Shown: positions 11,317 through 23,373 of the stretch, in pieces
How the letters are laid out: every line of letters starts with the position of its first letter
Position numbering within the stretch: the stretch's first letter is position 1
Source of the DNA: Gremmenia infestans
Taxonomy: Eukaryota > Ascomycota > Leotiomycetes > Helotiales > Hamatocanthoscyphaceae
Assembly: GCA_032629725.1 (NCBI GenBank)
Contig: JAFEVB010000029.1
Span: 1,355,114 to 1,419,113 of the forward strand
Direction: 5' to 3'
Length of the DNA: 64,000 nucleotides
The notes under the pieces: model-generated
Database searches by the model: none
Seen by the model: only the letters and a program-made list of their open reading frames with translations
Told to the model about the DNA's origin: nothing
Program-made: the position numbers and the translations under genes

Positions 11317-13643
11317 ATGACACTTCAGTAAGGGATATATTTCCAGAAGTTTTAGAAACGAGGAGCTAAATAACACGGGGAAGAACAGGACCACGTTGAC
11401 GACCCCATCACCGACAACACACGACACTTCACGGGCCAGCTACCACATCAGTGATATCAGCTCATTTGCCGAGAACCTTCAAGATGTATTGACCTGCCTG
11501 AGACATTCTGACCGATGAGCCCCGTTGCTGAAGACTTGTAGGCCGCCAATCGGGCGTTTCCAAATCGCGGCCGTTCCCGATATAAGACAGTCAACGTGTG
11601 CCTGATCAGATGGCAAGAGGACGAGCTCGAAGTAAAGTCAGAGCTTGACAGACTCTACCACGTCCTTGATAAGCTTTACGGCTTCAATACCCAGATATGG
11701 CTCATCCCGCCCAGAGCATCCCAGATCCAACTCACGAGCATGACCTGCTCTTTTCTCCAGGAATTCGACGACGAAGACAATCTGTTCATCGTCTACTATG
11801 GAGGCCATGGCACGATCAATCAGTCTAGACAGAGCCAATGGTGGTGCAGTCGTAGTCCTGGTTCCCCATTCGTCGACTGGTCAGCTATTCAAGCCTTGTT
11901 TGCGACTGCTGTTTCGGATGTACTGGTGCTTCTTGATTGTTGTGCGGCAGCTAGTTCAGCGCAAAGCTCTGGAAAGAATGTCATGGAAGCCATTGCCGCC
12001 TGCGGATTTGAGACCAGAGCACCGCCTCCGGGGATTTACTCGTTCACTAATACTCTCATCGAGGTTCTTGAAGACTGGGTCAATAAACCTTCATTCTCGG
12101 CTGCCATGCTGCACACTGAAATTTTATTCGTATTAAAGCAAAAACGACCCGAGCGAGGAAGGGACGGAAGAAGACTTGAGTGGTGTTCGACGCCAATCCA
12201 TTTGGTGTACACCAGTAATCCAAAGTCACCAGGGGTCGAACTTTGTTGTTTGAAGAGCGCGAAGTCAGCACAGAAAGCAAAAGCTGGTCCTGTTTCTCAA
12301 ACGCCAGATCAATTCACTTCATACGTTGACAGCATGGATCTCGATCATGATGGTTTATCGGAAGCCCTATCCGCGTGCCATGATGGTGGAAAATATCAGA
12401 TTCCTCATGTCCTCATCTCAATTGCACTCGAGGAAGAACAAGCGGATCTGGATGCCTCATCTTGTCGTCGGTGGCTTTCAAACTTTCCAGCACTGGCGAA
12501 ATATGCCACGGTTGAAGGAGTATATCGAGGAAACTCAACGTTAATCACAATGTCGCTGCCGGTAATGATATGGGATTGTTTGCCAAATAATCCCGCCTGC
12601 TCCTTTATTGGCTTTGTGAACACACCAAACAGATACAGCCAGTCGTTTTGTCCATCAGATATCCGTAATTTGTATATGCAGATGTCCTCGTATGAACGTA
12701 ACAAGTCCGGGCATATACCAGAACAGGAACCAACCTTATCGAGTAGAAAAATCCCCGCAAGATCTAAGCGTGCAGAGGTTTCCAAATTAGGATGGGATAG
12801 TTCTTATGGATCCGACTCTCCTCCCTCTGCCGGTCCAGTTGCTCCAACTAATAATTTCTCGCCAAAGAACTTGTGAGTCTGGATCAACACAGGTGCTTCG
12901 TACCATGCTGACTCCACAATAGCGGGACCAAACGGCCGACCCGTAAAAACACAAAGGCAGCAAACTTTGCTCTCGGTGGATCGACTGGCAGCGAAAGCGA
13001 CTCAGGTGAACTTTCCGCCGGCAAGACGCATGGCCCCTTCAAGCAAGCGATAAGGGCGAACACTTTCCGAGAAGATATAATAGCTGATGAAAAACTTTTC
13101 GAGGACGGCTCTGACAGTTATGAGGATATCATAGACGGCGAGGAGTCTTCAGATTGGGAAGATCCTATCGAGGAGAGCAAAGACTCGAACACCAACGACA
13201 AGAGTTTCTTCCAGCGACTCGACTCAGGAGCCAATCGTAGTTCCCCAAAGTCCTTGATATCGACCATGCTGCACCGAGATGGCCGCGCGAGAGCATTCAC
13301 AAATCCGGACCCAGGTAACGTTGCTGAGAGAGTTCCTTCAGGGTCCCAACCAATAAATATGAACAAAAACAATGCACGCGGGCACCAGACAGCATACTCA
13401 CCTCGCAAATCAAGACGCAATATGATCGCCACCGAACTTAGTCCCAGCCTCCGCCTACATCTTCTTTGGGAGCATAAACAAAATTCCCGAACTGAAAAGG
13501 GGATGCTTAAGCGCAGACACTCTGATATCGGTACCCTGAAACAGCATCCCGAGAAGTTTTGCATGAGTGACGAAGCTATTGAAGATGGCGGGTACAGTTT
13601 CTTGGATGAGGGGTCGGGCGAATACCATTCTAAGGGGTGGTAG
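11317..13643 (+). CDS. Caspase-like (C14) protein with C-terminal DUF3295-like region
   Basis: Four exons (11317-11327, 11389-11485, 11542-12872, 12923-13643) give about 719 residues and sum exactly in frame. Residues about 55-230 form a caspase-like fold: the catalytic His lies in YYGGHG (about H125) and the catalytic Cys in LLDCC (about C170), so both residues of the dyad are present. A middle region (about 265-400) with HVLISIALEE, WLSNFPALAKYA and LPVMIWDCLP resembles the segment that follows the caspase domain in other fungal relatives. The tail (about 480-719) carries SSDWEDPIEES, FFQRLDS, the basic-hydrophobic block RRNMIATEL...LLWEHKQ, LKRRH and a terminal EYHSKGW, which recall fungal DUF3295 proteins (recognised from memory). 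The tiny first exon (ATGACACTTCA) was chosen because it alone gives a phase-compatible start with the GTAAGG donor. Function is unknown. Regulated proteolysis or cell-death signalling is inferred from the domain. Confidence 0.75.
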
Positions 13644-14659
13644 AACAGTTTTGTGGACTCGGGGATTTCGGGTTGGTGTTTTGAAGCGGGGAAGTCGACG
13701 AGACAAGAGGTAATATGGAGCAACACCAATCCTTGATTAGTATTGAATGAGAAGGCAATATTGCACTTACTCGAGATGAGCCAATCTTCCTTTAAGGGGT
13801 GTCACTCCATATGAGCTGACCCTAACTGCAACGGAAGCGGCGTCGATTTGGATGGAGACATGGATAATTCCAGTGACAATCCTATTTTCATCCGTGCCAA
13901 ACCTAGACATCATCCAGCGAACTATACTCCCCTTGCTTCTAAGGTTATCTTAGATGTTGCAATTAAGCCTTCATGAATTGTAGCTTGAGTGTTTTCACAA
14001 GAAGCTCAAGCATACTTCAAGCCAGTGTCAATATCGAATTCGCTCAGCAATGACTTCAATGAGTGGTAATTAAATCCCGAAATGGGAAAGGCAACATGGA
14101 TGAGGCAGAGCTCGGAACGATGGATGACAGCGTTGATGAAATGGAGGAGGATAATTGAGTCACCTGGAAGGACGCTCATTTCAGGTGGGTGACCCAGTAT
14201 ACGAGGGATGTTCTTGTCGGTGTTTCAGTAAATTGCCTTACTGAAAAAGCTTCTGGGCACTGCTTGGTGCAAATGATGAAACCCAAAAGATATATATGAT
14301 AGACACTGAAGCAGAGTGAGATTCAAAAGAAGTGCTATAGCCGGTATAGGCTTATAGCTACAGCCAACCTGGTCCTCATTGTAACATGAAATATTATGCC
14401 ATCTACTATATGGAGTACTGGAGCTTTTGTGACAAGGGCAATACGAGGAGATAGTTGTATGTAGAAAGAAGGAGTAAAGTAATGTTAGTCGTACGAGGTG
14501 GTGGTTGTATTATTTAGTTAGACTGCTCGGTTGTTGCCCAACATCGCCTCGCGTCACCCCAGAACTTTTCAGTGGGGCGGCACGTCTAACCTCCCCCTCC
14601 ACCATATAATTGCAGATAATAATGCAACCAGGACTCTACACAGCTACGACTCGGTGACA
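13644..14659. other. Intergenic, no gene seen
   Basis: About 1 kb, moderately AT-rich, between the caspase-like gene and ALG6. A short in-frame extension upstream of the ALG6 start (from 14531) is open but is more likely 5' UTR. Nothing else was recognised. Confidence 0.4.
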
Positions 14660-16506
14660 ATGGTAGGCCCTTCTCCTCATAGACCACGGCGGAAGGCCAA
14701 GAAGACGACGACCGGCAACGGCAGCGAGGTATCCTCAGTCGCGCTGTCTGCAAGCCCGCGATCTTCTTCTTCCTCCTCGGCCAAGCCGGCATACCCATTG
14801 GCAGCTTTCCTCTGGCCAGCGCGGAGCTCAGTATCGCAATGGGAGATCTTGCCGTTGATCTTGATGGCAGTAGGCCTTTTCAGGTGGGCAGCAGGGCTTT
14901 GGGGCTATTCAGGTATTTACGGCTTCAGGGACTGGCAAAGACTCCACGCTGACATTCTCCAGGATTCCAAAATCCCCCCATGCACGGCGACTACGAAGCT
15001 CAAAGACACTGGATGGAGATAACTACCAAATTACCCATATCACAATGGTACTTCCACGACCTCGAATGGTGGGGACTCGACTACCCGCCTTTGACCGCAT
15101 ACCATAGCTGGCTTCTGGGCACAATTGGAGGACTCATTGATCCATCGTGGTTCGCCCTGCATACCTCTCGCGGTCTCGAGGATCCTACGTTGAAGTTTTT
15201 TATGCGGGCAACTGTCATCGTATCCGAATACCTCATCTTCGTACCTGCTGCGGTAATATTCGTGAGGAGGCTTAGCAAACACCACGGTGTCAATACATGG
15301 AACGCTGCCGTTGCGCTAACTGCAATTCTGATGCAGCCGGGAACTATCTTGATAGATCACGTACATTTTCAATATAACACGGTCATGTTGGGTCTGGTAC
15401 TTGCCAGTATGTCAAGCATCCTAGCGGGAAGGTTCATGTGGAGCTGTGTCTTCTTCGTGTTGGCACTAGGGTTCAAACAGATGGCTTTGTACTACGCACC
15501 AGCTATGTTTGCATACCTACTTGGTGTTTGCTTCTTCCCTCGCATCAATGTTCCTCGTTTTCTGGGCATAGCAGTTGTCACATTGGCTACATTCGCAATT
15601 TTGCTCTTACCTATACTCTTGGGAGCATTATACGATGCCCATCGAGGTGTTGATGTTCGACCTGAGCTCTTCGGCCACCCAGCTCCCTTGCCCATTTTCT
15701 CTGAACACTCGTTCAAGATCAACTACAGTGCTTGGTACCTTCCTATCATTCAACAAGCGGCTCAAATCATCCACCGTGTCTTTCCTTTTGCACGTGGTCT
15801 CTTCGAAGACAAGGTCGCTAATTTCTGGTGTGCTCTGAATGTCATCATCAAGCTTCGAAACTACCCCCCTGAACTTCTTCAACAAGCTTCCTTACTTCTT
15901 ACACTCGCTGCCATTACACCTGGCTGCTTTGTCATTTTCATCAGGCCCAGAAAAGAAATTTTACCTTTGGCACTGGCCACCACCGCCTGGGGTTTCTTCC
16001 TTTTCAGTTTCCAGGTCCATGAGAAGAGTGTTCTGCTGCCTTTGATGCCGATGACCGCGGTCCTAGCAGGCAATCACGGTCTGAGCAAGAATGTACGCGC
16101 ATGGGTTGGCTTCGCAAATCTCCTGGCGGTGTGGACAATGTTCCCCCTTCTTCAGCGTGTCGATTTGCGCATCCCGTACTTCGTCCTTTCCCTTCTTTGG
16201 GCATATCTCCTGGGCCTTCCACCGACTTCGTTTTCTGTATATTATCAAGATGGAAATCCTTCTTGGTCTGGATTTGCGACAACAACCCTGCATTTGACTT
16301 TCTACATTATCATGGGTATCTGGCATTTAGCCGAAGCGTTCCTGTTGCCACCCCATGACAAACCAGATCTTTGGGTTGTGATAAACGTTGGTGTTGGAAC
16401 AATAGGATTTGGGATATGTTACCTTTGGTGTCTATGGAACCTGGTTGTCGGAAGTGGTCTTGTTGAATCTTCGAAGTCGGAAAAGCGAAAAGCCAAGACT
16501 CAGTAA
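14660..16506 (+). CDS. ALG6: Dolichyl-P-Glc:Man9GlcNAc2-PP-dolichol alpha-1,3-glucosyltransferase
   Basis: This enzyme adds the first glucose to the lipid-linked Man9GlcNAc2 oligosaccharide in the ER lumen before its transfer to proteins (GT57 family, GT-C fold). Two exons, 14660-14912 and 14963-16506, are joined in phase 1 across a 50-bp intron (GTATTT...CTCCAG) and encode about 598 residues. The junction restores the family signature YSGFQNPPMHGDYEAQRHWM, whose Asp matches the catalytic base described for yeast Alg6. The signature is followed by WYFHDLEWWGLDYPPLTAYH. Many hydrophobic segments run through the rest, as expected for a polytopic ER protein, and HEKSVLLPLMP is another family block. 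The N-terminus up to about residue 45 is Ser/Lys/Arg-rich and cytosolic. ATG 14660 was preferred over an in-frame ATG at 14531 because the product then starts like other fungal ALG6 proteins. Confidence 0.93.
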
Positions 16507-17744
16507 TCGTTTATAGGTCGTTATATACCCAGAGGTTTGGGGCCTGTGCTTCTTTGTCTGTATATATATTCTAGAACATCTGCCTAAGCGATCTAGTGCC
16601 TCTTGTACGCTAGCGATCTATCTTGGGATCGAGTTATTTTTATTTCAGAGCTGCCAAATTGGGTTTGCGCCGCGCAAGGATGTAACCCAGCATTGACGGG
16701 CTGGATGTACCCAAATACCAGGATTGCCACAAGTGGGCTCGCTACCGGGACAGCTCCAGCCACTTTTGGGGTATTTCAAGGCACTCCTTGCTATTCGTCC
16801 GCTCCACCACACTTCCCTACCTCTTTACACGATTTCTGCGTCCTTAGCCTGATATCAATTGATGTAATTTGCTGGCTAAATCTTAGCTATAGGCAGGCAT
16901 GAGGATACGACATTGAAGTGTTGCTGGACTTGCATTTCCCCGTACGGAGTAAGTCTGACAGCCCCCGCTATAAATCCACTACTTGGCGTAGGTAGACAGA
17001 ATCCTATAGGTCTAACTGGCTCTTTACCCTAGTATAAATCCTTAAATCCACAAATATACCCAACTAAAGCGAGAATTCTATGTTCGGGCCTGTTCTGTTA
17101 AATGCCCTAAGATAGTCAAATGTACGAAGTAAGCTTTTAAGTGGTGGGAGTACATGACTAAAATGAAACTATTTTACGAGTGATAAAAATAATGAGGTAA
17201 GTTGGAGACTTGGGAGACCTTTCAGAGACAGAGCTGATTCCAATTCCATCCTAAGCTACATGATCTAAGCCGATAACCATGATCTCTTGTCGCAACAATT
17301 CGATTCTTGCATCTGAGTCTCCAGATCAACTAAGGCTCTCCCCCAAAAGCTTGAAGCCACAAGGCTAAATTACTTAGTGCTCTCGGGTTGTCCGCACAGC
17401 CTTCAAGCCTCTCGGCGTATTTCTGCGTATTGCTCTGCTTTAGGACCCCACCGCCGCCGCAACTTGCGGCGCAAGTGCATTAAATTTGGTCCTTGACTCC
17501 TTGGACTTTGGAGGCTGACTGTATCTTGAAATTTATTTATCACGACCGGGGTTTGCAGCTGTATGCTACTAGTGTGCAATCCTTGAGTACGTAGGATAGG
17601 TATCCTTCATCGGCCCACCCCGCACGTAGGTAATTCGATTGATTACTTGCTCCCTCCCCCCAGCGGACCAGACCTGAGTCTCATTAATAATGACAAGTGC
17701 TTGATTCAACATACCAAACGTCCAAGCCTCATATAATATCAATA
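16507..17744. other. Intergenic, no gene seen
   Basis: About 1.2 kb. The first 100 bases likely hold the ALG6 3' UTR. The remainder shows no convincing coding frame. The stretch just before 17745 probably includes the promoter of the cupredoxin-like gene. Confidence 0.4.
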
Positions 17745-19373
17745 ATGTTGCTGAACGTTTTTGCAGCTGTGTTGATAACTTTGATCGGTCCGACATTGGC
17801 AAAGGGCGCATCAACAACGATCACTTCCGCGCCTGCAGCCACACATACAGTATCTGTTGGAGCAGTGAGTTACTGAAGCGTCTCGTCGCGGTACTTCAAT
17901 CAATTCAGAAAGCTAACGGCAATTTCATCTAGGATGGATTCAATTTCTCCCCGAGTCAAGTATTCGCAAATGTTGGCGACATAATAGGTACGAGATGCCC
18001 AAGCTGAGGATAACAAATGAAGGACCTCAATTGACCAGCTTCTAGAATACCGATTCTACCCTCAAAATCACTCTGTTGCTAGAGCGGCATTTGGAAGCAA
18101 TCCATGTATCCCATACGAAGACACTGGACCCGGCTTGGTGGGCTTTTGGAGCGGGTTTCGTCCTGTAGCCTTAGTATTGTCAAATGTATGGAGGGAGATC
18201 CTACTCTTTCACGCGCAGAATTAGCTGACAAAACTGAATTTCAGCCTCCGATCTTTTCATTACCTATCAATGATACCGACCCGGTATTCTTCTACTGTTC
18301 TGCTCCGGGGGCATGCCTTCAGGGCATGGTTGGAGTCGTTAATCCCGTAGGTGTTGATACACATTTATTATTATCGTTGCAAACTAATACTTTCAGAATT
18401 CTTCGTGGACTTATGAAGCCCAATTTAACTATACACAAAATGCAACAATAGAATTTAGTCCATTAGAATACTTCCCCAAAGAAGAGGCCCCGACGCGAAC
18501 GACAACCGCTACGGGAGCAACAGCTACTCCTACAGCGGTTTCCACGTCCTCATCCGCTGCCACTACATCGTCAGCGCCGGCCGTGACAGCGGAACACAAA
18601 AGTTCTATCTCGACCGGAGCAATCGTGGGGATAGCAATTGGAGGCGTTGCAGTGATTGCTCTAGCCGGAGCTCTGATTTATATGTGCGGGCGACAAAGAA
18701 CCGTCAAAGAGCTTCTACGACAATCACAACCTCCCCCGCCTCCCCAGCCCTCCTACCTGGCAAACTCACCTGGCATGTCTGAAGCCCAGTATGCCAACAT
18801 GTACAAGGGCCCCGCCGCTGGTACCACGCATTACAGTGGACAAAGCTACGGCGGTCCACCAGCCACGGAAACAGAGAGTTATCGCAGCATCAGTCCGCCG
18901 CCACCAAACGAGCATACACATATGATGAGTGGAATGCACCCCAGTAATTTTCATCCCCACAACTCAGGACCACCGTCAATAGCTGGCAGTCCCGGCTTTC
19001 CTAGTCCGGTCTTTTCACACGAAATGATGGAGCCTGGCAGTGGTGGAGTGGCTCGGTCCGTATACCCCTTTCTCCTAGCAATTTGGCGCTTTCTCTGTGG
19101 CCTTTGCGCTGCGCCACATATTTGTAATACTTCTCACTTCTCACAAGTGCTGACATAATTGGTTACAGGCCCTACAACCCCGATGAACATCACCCAGCGC
19201 ACCTCAACCCAAACCAAGCCCGAGATGACGGTCCTCATGAGCTCGCAGTGCCCTCGCGAAACCCCAGTACAGCAGTCGGACCCCCTACCCCCCAAAACCG
19301 AAGCGAACAATCCAGACCCTTCTCATATTCACATACTCCCCAGGACGAGAAGAGCAATAGTACGTTTACATGA
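17745..19373 (+). CDS. Cupredoxin-like extracellular serine-rich membrane protein
   Basis: Six exons (17745-17864, 17933-17987, 18046-18185, 18245-18346, 18397-19055, 19169-19373) sum to 427 codons. The order is a signal peptide (VFAAVLITLIGPTLA), a cupredoxin-like domain (THTVSVGADGFNFSP, NVGDIIEYRFYPQNHSV, PCIPYEDTGPG, FWSGF, FFYCSAPGACLQGMVGVVNP), a Ser/Thr/Ala-rich stalk, one transmembrane helix (AIVGIAIGGVAVIALAGALIYM) and a Pro-rich cytoplasmic tail. One His and the Cys and Met of a type-1 copper site are visible, but the second His expected between Cys and Met is absent, so copper binding may be lost or altered. Members of this fungal family are cell-surface proteins of uncertain role. 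The 3' end is less certain: a perfect GTACGT donor lies just before the chosen stop, so a further small exon may exist. Confidence 0.82.
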
Positions 19374-19865
19374 TAAGCTGCTCTGCTCGGTCATTGGAAG
19401 AGACATGGGAAGGAGTCTCGGACGCCAAGAATGTGGCTGACGTGATGGGTAAATATGGGGGCGTTATATATATCCCTATGCTTTCTTGGGTGGAGGTATA
19501 CGCTTTATGCGATAATAAGGGGACTGGAAGCATCCTCAGGAGAAAAGGGGATGGAAATTACGACTCTCGTATGTATTTATTCAATACTAGTAGTAGAGAA
19601 GCTGAGGTCCGGTGTAGGGCGCCATGTATATTACTCCCAGCAGCATATAGTCTGAAATGCTATGACTGTCTTAAGAGCAGCACATGATTCAATATTTGAG
19701 TCGATGAGAGTTGAATTGTAAGTTATTGAAGTATTATATACATGGTATCTTTTGTGTTATGTGTTTGTGTCTTGTTTCATACACCTACCCATTTGTAATA
19801 GGTCGCCCGTTCACCTTGAGTAATTGCTTATCCGATTTATCGTGTCCTCTCATACCCAAAGACCA
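19374..19865. other. Convergent intergenic region
   Basis: The region lies between the 3' ends of the cupredoxin-like gene and the DHA2 transporter gene. The short frames present have no recognisable features, and the region likely holds both 3' UTRs. Confidence 0.4.
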
Positions 19866-21578
19866 TTAAGCGGCGCCCCCGGCAGCAATGAAAAGCTTTT
19901 CCCTCTTCATCACCAAACTCAAAACCGTCACAAGAGCGCCCGCCGTAATGACCAAAACATACGTCTTACTCATTGCCGTGACAATAGCCTCAAGTACCTG
20001 GTCCCTGACTTCCGGACTCAAACTCTTCACAAATGCGCTCCCGGCCCCCGCAATCGCCCCCTGAATCTCCTTAGTAGGCGTTGTCGGCAAAATGGCCTGA
20101 ATACTCGTTTGAGATTTGTTCAAAAACACACTGTTCGAAATCGCCAACGCAATCGTGCTACCAGACACCTGAGCACACGTTATAAATCCCACCGCTGAAG
20201 CAATTAGCGCTGGGTCTACGATTGCTTGCGCGATTGAGAAAGACGCCTGCGCGAACAATCCGTCGCCGAACCCGATCAGAATCGTGTAGCCGTACACGCG
20301 TGAGATACTTGTGCTTTGGTCGACAGTGTACATCAGTGCACCGCCTGCTACAACCAGCAGCCCGCCTGCGAGGTACCATGGCATGTAATACCCGTACGCG
20401 GACAAGATGGCACCGTTGCCGATCACGGCGAAGATCATGAGCATGATGAAGGGAAGCAGGCGAACACCTGCTTCGAGCGCTGTGTCATTGCGCGTAAATT
20501 GGAAGAAGATAGGCACCATATAGATAGGGATAAAGATCGCTGTGGCTCCTGCTGCAGTCATGCAGAACAAGATCAGAATCGTGCGAGACTTGAAGAACTC
20601 GACGGGGAAGATCCGCCGGGATGTGGTAGTAAAAACTGTGTAGACTTGCTGGAAGCCGAGAATGATGAATAGAATGCCTGAGCAGACGAACATCCCGATG
20701 ACCCTTCCGCTGTTCCAGGGGTATGTGATGCCGCCGAAGGAGAGAGCCATCACGCCTGATACAAATGCGCCAATTGTGAGGATGGTGCCGACGTAGTCCA
20801 TCTCTCGGGCTCGGTCCTTGAGGGTGACACCAGGGCGAGGATCGACAGATGGGAGCATGAAGATGTAGACGGGAGCGCACAGGGCGCCGATACAAAGGTT
20901 GATATAGAACGACCAGCGCCATCCTGCCGAAGAATCAGTGAAGGCGCCGCCGATGATGGGACCCAACACCGTTCCTAGACCCCAAGTCAAGCCCGTTCCT
21001 CCAACGTACATGGGTCGTTCGTGGATGGTGGTCGTCGAAGCCAGGAGAGTCATTACTCCAACGTACATTCCCGATCCTCCTACACCGCAAATAGCACGGC
21101 CAATGATAAGTGCATCTATCGATGGAGCCGCACCACAGACAGCGGAACCGAGCTCAAAGAGCGTGACACAGAGAATGTACGTCCATTTCGCGTTAAATTG
21201 ACCAAAGATCTTCCCCCATATCAAATTCGTCGACGCAGCTCCAATCAAAAACGCAACGCTGAGCCAGGTGAGCTTTCCCACTGCGTCGAAATGCGTTACA
21301 ATGACGGGCTGGATGTCTGCAACAATGGTGTTGTCGAGGGCGAACAGGAAAGTTGAACTGAGGATAGCGAGTACTACTATTACCCATCTGACACCGCTTA
21401 TATTTCGTGGAGGAACTTCTTCTACTGCCTCGACCTGCTGCTTTTCATTATCGAGACTGATAGTTGACGTGTTTTCCGAGACATCTTGGGTTTCGTTTTT
21501 AGGGACTGGGAGGTCGTTGGCATTGATAGGTGCTGGTGCGTCCTCTTTGGAGGTTATATTATCTGTTGTATCTGCCAT
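19866..21578 (-). CDS. MFS drug:H+ antiporter, DHA2 family (14 TM)
   Basis: An intronless frame of 570 residues. An acidic cytosolic N-terminus of about 65 residues is followed by 14 predicted membrane helices, the topology of the DHA2 multidrug and toxin-efflux family. Family motifs are visible: FALDNTIVADIQP in helix 1, GKIFGQFNAKW as the motif-A loop, GRAICGVGGSGMYVG, the antiporter motif C (TWGLGTVLGPIIGG) and GWRWSFYINLCIG. The substrate cannot be read from sequence. Such pumps often export toxic metabolites or fungicides, but no biosynthetic cluster is visible around this one, so a cluster-specific role is not supported. It is transcribed towards the cupredoxin-like gene. Confidence 0.93.
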   Translation of the reverse strand: MADTTDNITSKEDAPAPINANDLPVPKNETQDVSENTSTISLDNEKQQVEAVEEVPPRNISGVRWVIVVLAILSSTFLFALDNTIVADIQPVIVTHFDAVGKLTWLSVAFLIGAASTNLIWGKIFGQFNAKWTYILCVTLFELGSAVCGAAPSIDALIIGRAICGVGGSGMYVGVMTLLASTTTIHERPMYVGGTGLTWGLGTVLGPIIGGAFTDSSAGWRWSFYINLCIGALCAPVYIFMLPSVDPRPGVTLKDRAREMDYVGTILTIGAFVSGVMALSFGGITYPWNSGRVIGMFVCSGILFIILGFQQVYTVFTTTSRRIFPVEFFKSRTILILFCMTAAGATAIFIPIYMVPIFFQFTRNDTALEAGVRLLPFIMLMIFAVIGNGAILSAYGYYMPWYLAGGLLVVAGGALMYTVDQSTSISRVYGYTILIGFGDGLFAQASFSIAQAIVDPALIASAVGFITCAQVSGSTIALAISNSVFLNKSQTSIQAILPTTPTKEIQGAIAGAGSAFVKSLSPEVRDQVLEAIVTAMSKTYVLVITAGALVTVLSLVMKREKLFIAAGGAA

Positions 21579-23373
21579 TGTGATGGCTTGAATCTAGGGT
21601 GATGGATGACGAGGAGGCTGAGACTGATAGGGCTGAGGAATTATCATGCACTAGCCAATCTACCAACGATTCAAGAAAACAAAGCCAGGATTTGTGGTCA
21701 ACAGTGCAGTGTGGAAGGCCAGAATGGAAACCAGCAGGAGATAATATTAAACGGTAGTCGAATACCTATCAAACATGGGGCAAACGAGTGTAAATATAAA
21801 GAAAAGTTGAAAGACGCCATGAAAGAGATACTTGTGGGCCTACATTCCACCAAAGGGACAGAAACCTATCAAGGCATCATCAGCTCGCCGCCAAACAACC
21901 TCCCCATCCCGCTTCGGCGGAACTTCTAACTCGAAAGCCTAAAATACCATACTTCTTGGGACATTGCCGTCAGCAAAACGCACTAACAGCAGCATTTATA
22001 AGAACGCGGGGCCCGAAAGTCCGAAAGCTCAAAGCTAAAACGCACGAGATGACTCTAAACAACGTAAAATGGAGTTAAGGTTGGAACGAGGAACAAAACG
22101 GGTCTAGCTCAGTGAGATAATAGGCGTATCCGTACGAAATATAGTGCTTACATGTACAAAATCCCGTGAGTCTTTGATCCGTTGTTTAATTCACGGCCGT
22201 GATACGGACCAGCACGTTCAGATCGGGCTAACTTTCAAGTGCGGCGCGGGGGGTTTTTCAGCCGCGTCAAAGGATGAGTGTGACTGCGCGACCCATCGAG
22301 CAAAAGTTCATCCCCGAGTGCTCTAATGAATCGGATTTAGACGGCGATAGAACGTGATATTAATTCTGGAGTCGCATAGAGTTCCCAATCCAGAAGCCTA
22401 CCTAGCCTAGGTAGTCTAGGGAGTCGACCGTTCTTCTGCCGATCAAAGCTGTGATGGAGAGTGAGGTGAGGTAAGCAGTGTGAGAGTGCATAAGTCAGCT
22501 TTTAGCCAATTTAGTGACAGAGGCCAAAACTTGTTAAACCGCCATTTGTTCGTTCATAATAATAAGTGCGAGCTCGTTACTATTACCGTATAGCACCTTG
22601 AAGATAGTAAGGTCCGATGTTCAGATAGAGTACCGGCGGTTTAGCGAAATGTAAGAATATGTAGAGAAGGGCGTAGGGTGGACTGAGGGCTGGGGGTAAA
22701 AAGTTCAAACAACGTCGATGCAATCCTTTCTGTGAAATTTTATTATTTGACGTGCTTTACATACCCGCGGAAATTTGTGTTTCACCAAACCGCCACTTCA
22801 TGATTATGTCTGCAAAGAGCCACAAGCCTACCCGTCTTTCTAGCGGAAACAGCTAAATCTCACTCAGCTGAGCTGGCAAGCTCGAGAATTAATCCACCCT
22901 GGCTCGAATTTACAGACGGGATTTATTGCTACAAGAACTTCCCTCACTTGTATCAGTATCGGTGTGGCAGTTGTACAGTCCAGGCTATAACAAAAGAATT
23001 GTTTAATACTTTTAATCCTGATTACATCAAGGTACATGAACGAGAAGTAGTATTACTGGATATTGGTTAGGTGCCAGCATGCAATAAATCGATTTAATGC
23101 GACGTCCAAAAATACCACAAGACGTGAGACATTGATTAGAATAGAGAATATATATATTGGTATCGCAAAAGGCCTTCCTGAGATGCCCACCCAGTACCCA
23201 AATGTAACGGATGACCAGCTCTTCAATACAACGACGAGTCGACCGTCTGGCAAAGGGAACATAAGGATGTCATCCCACCCGTAACCAATCATAAACATTA
23301 TAAAACATGACCTCATCTATGCTGCCAGCTCCGCTCCTATCCAACACGAGTAGGATTGATGCGCGTGATTTGT
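21579..23373. other. Gene-poor intergenic stretch
   Basis: About 1.8 kb between the 5' end of the DHA2 transporter gene and the 3' end of the Kre9-like gene. The first few hundred bases are the probable transporter promoter. I see no coding frame with recognisable content and no RNA gene. Confidence 0.4.

Noticed and set aside
20316..21591. Several plus-strand frames opposite the DHA2 transporter
   Set aside because: They are chance frames opposite a strong transporter gene and have no recognisable content.
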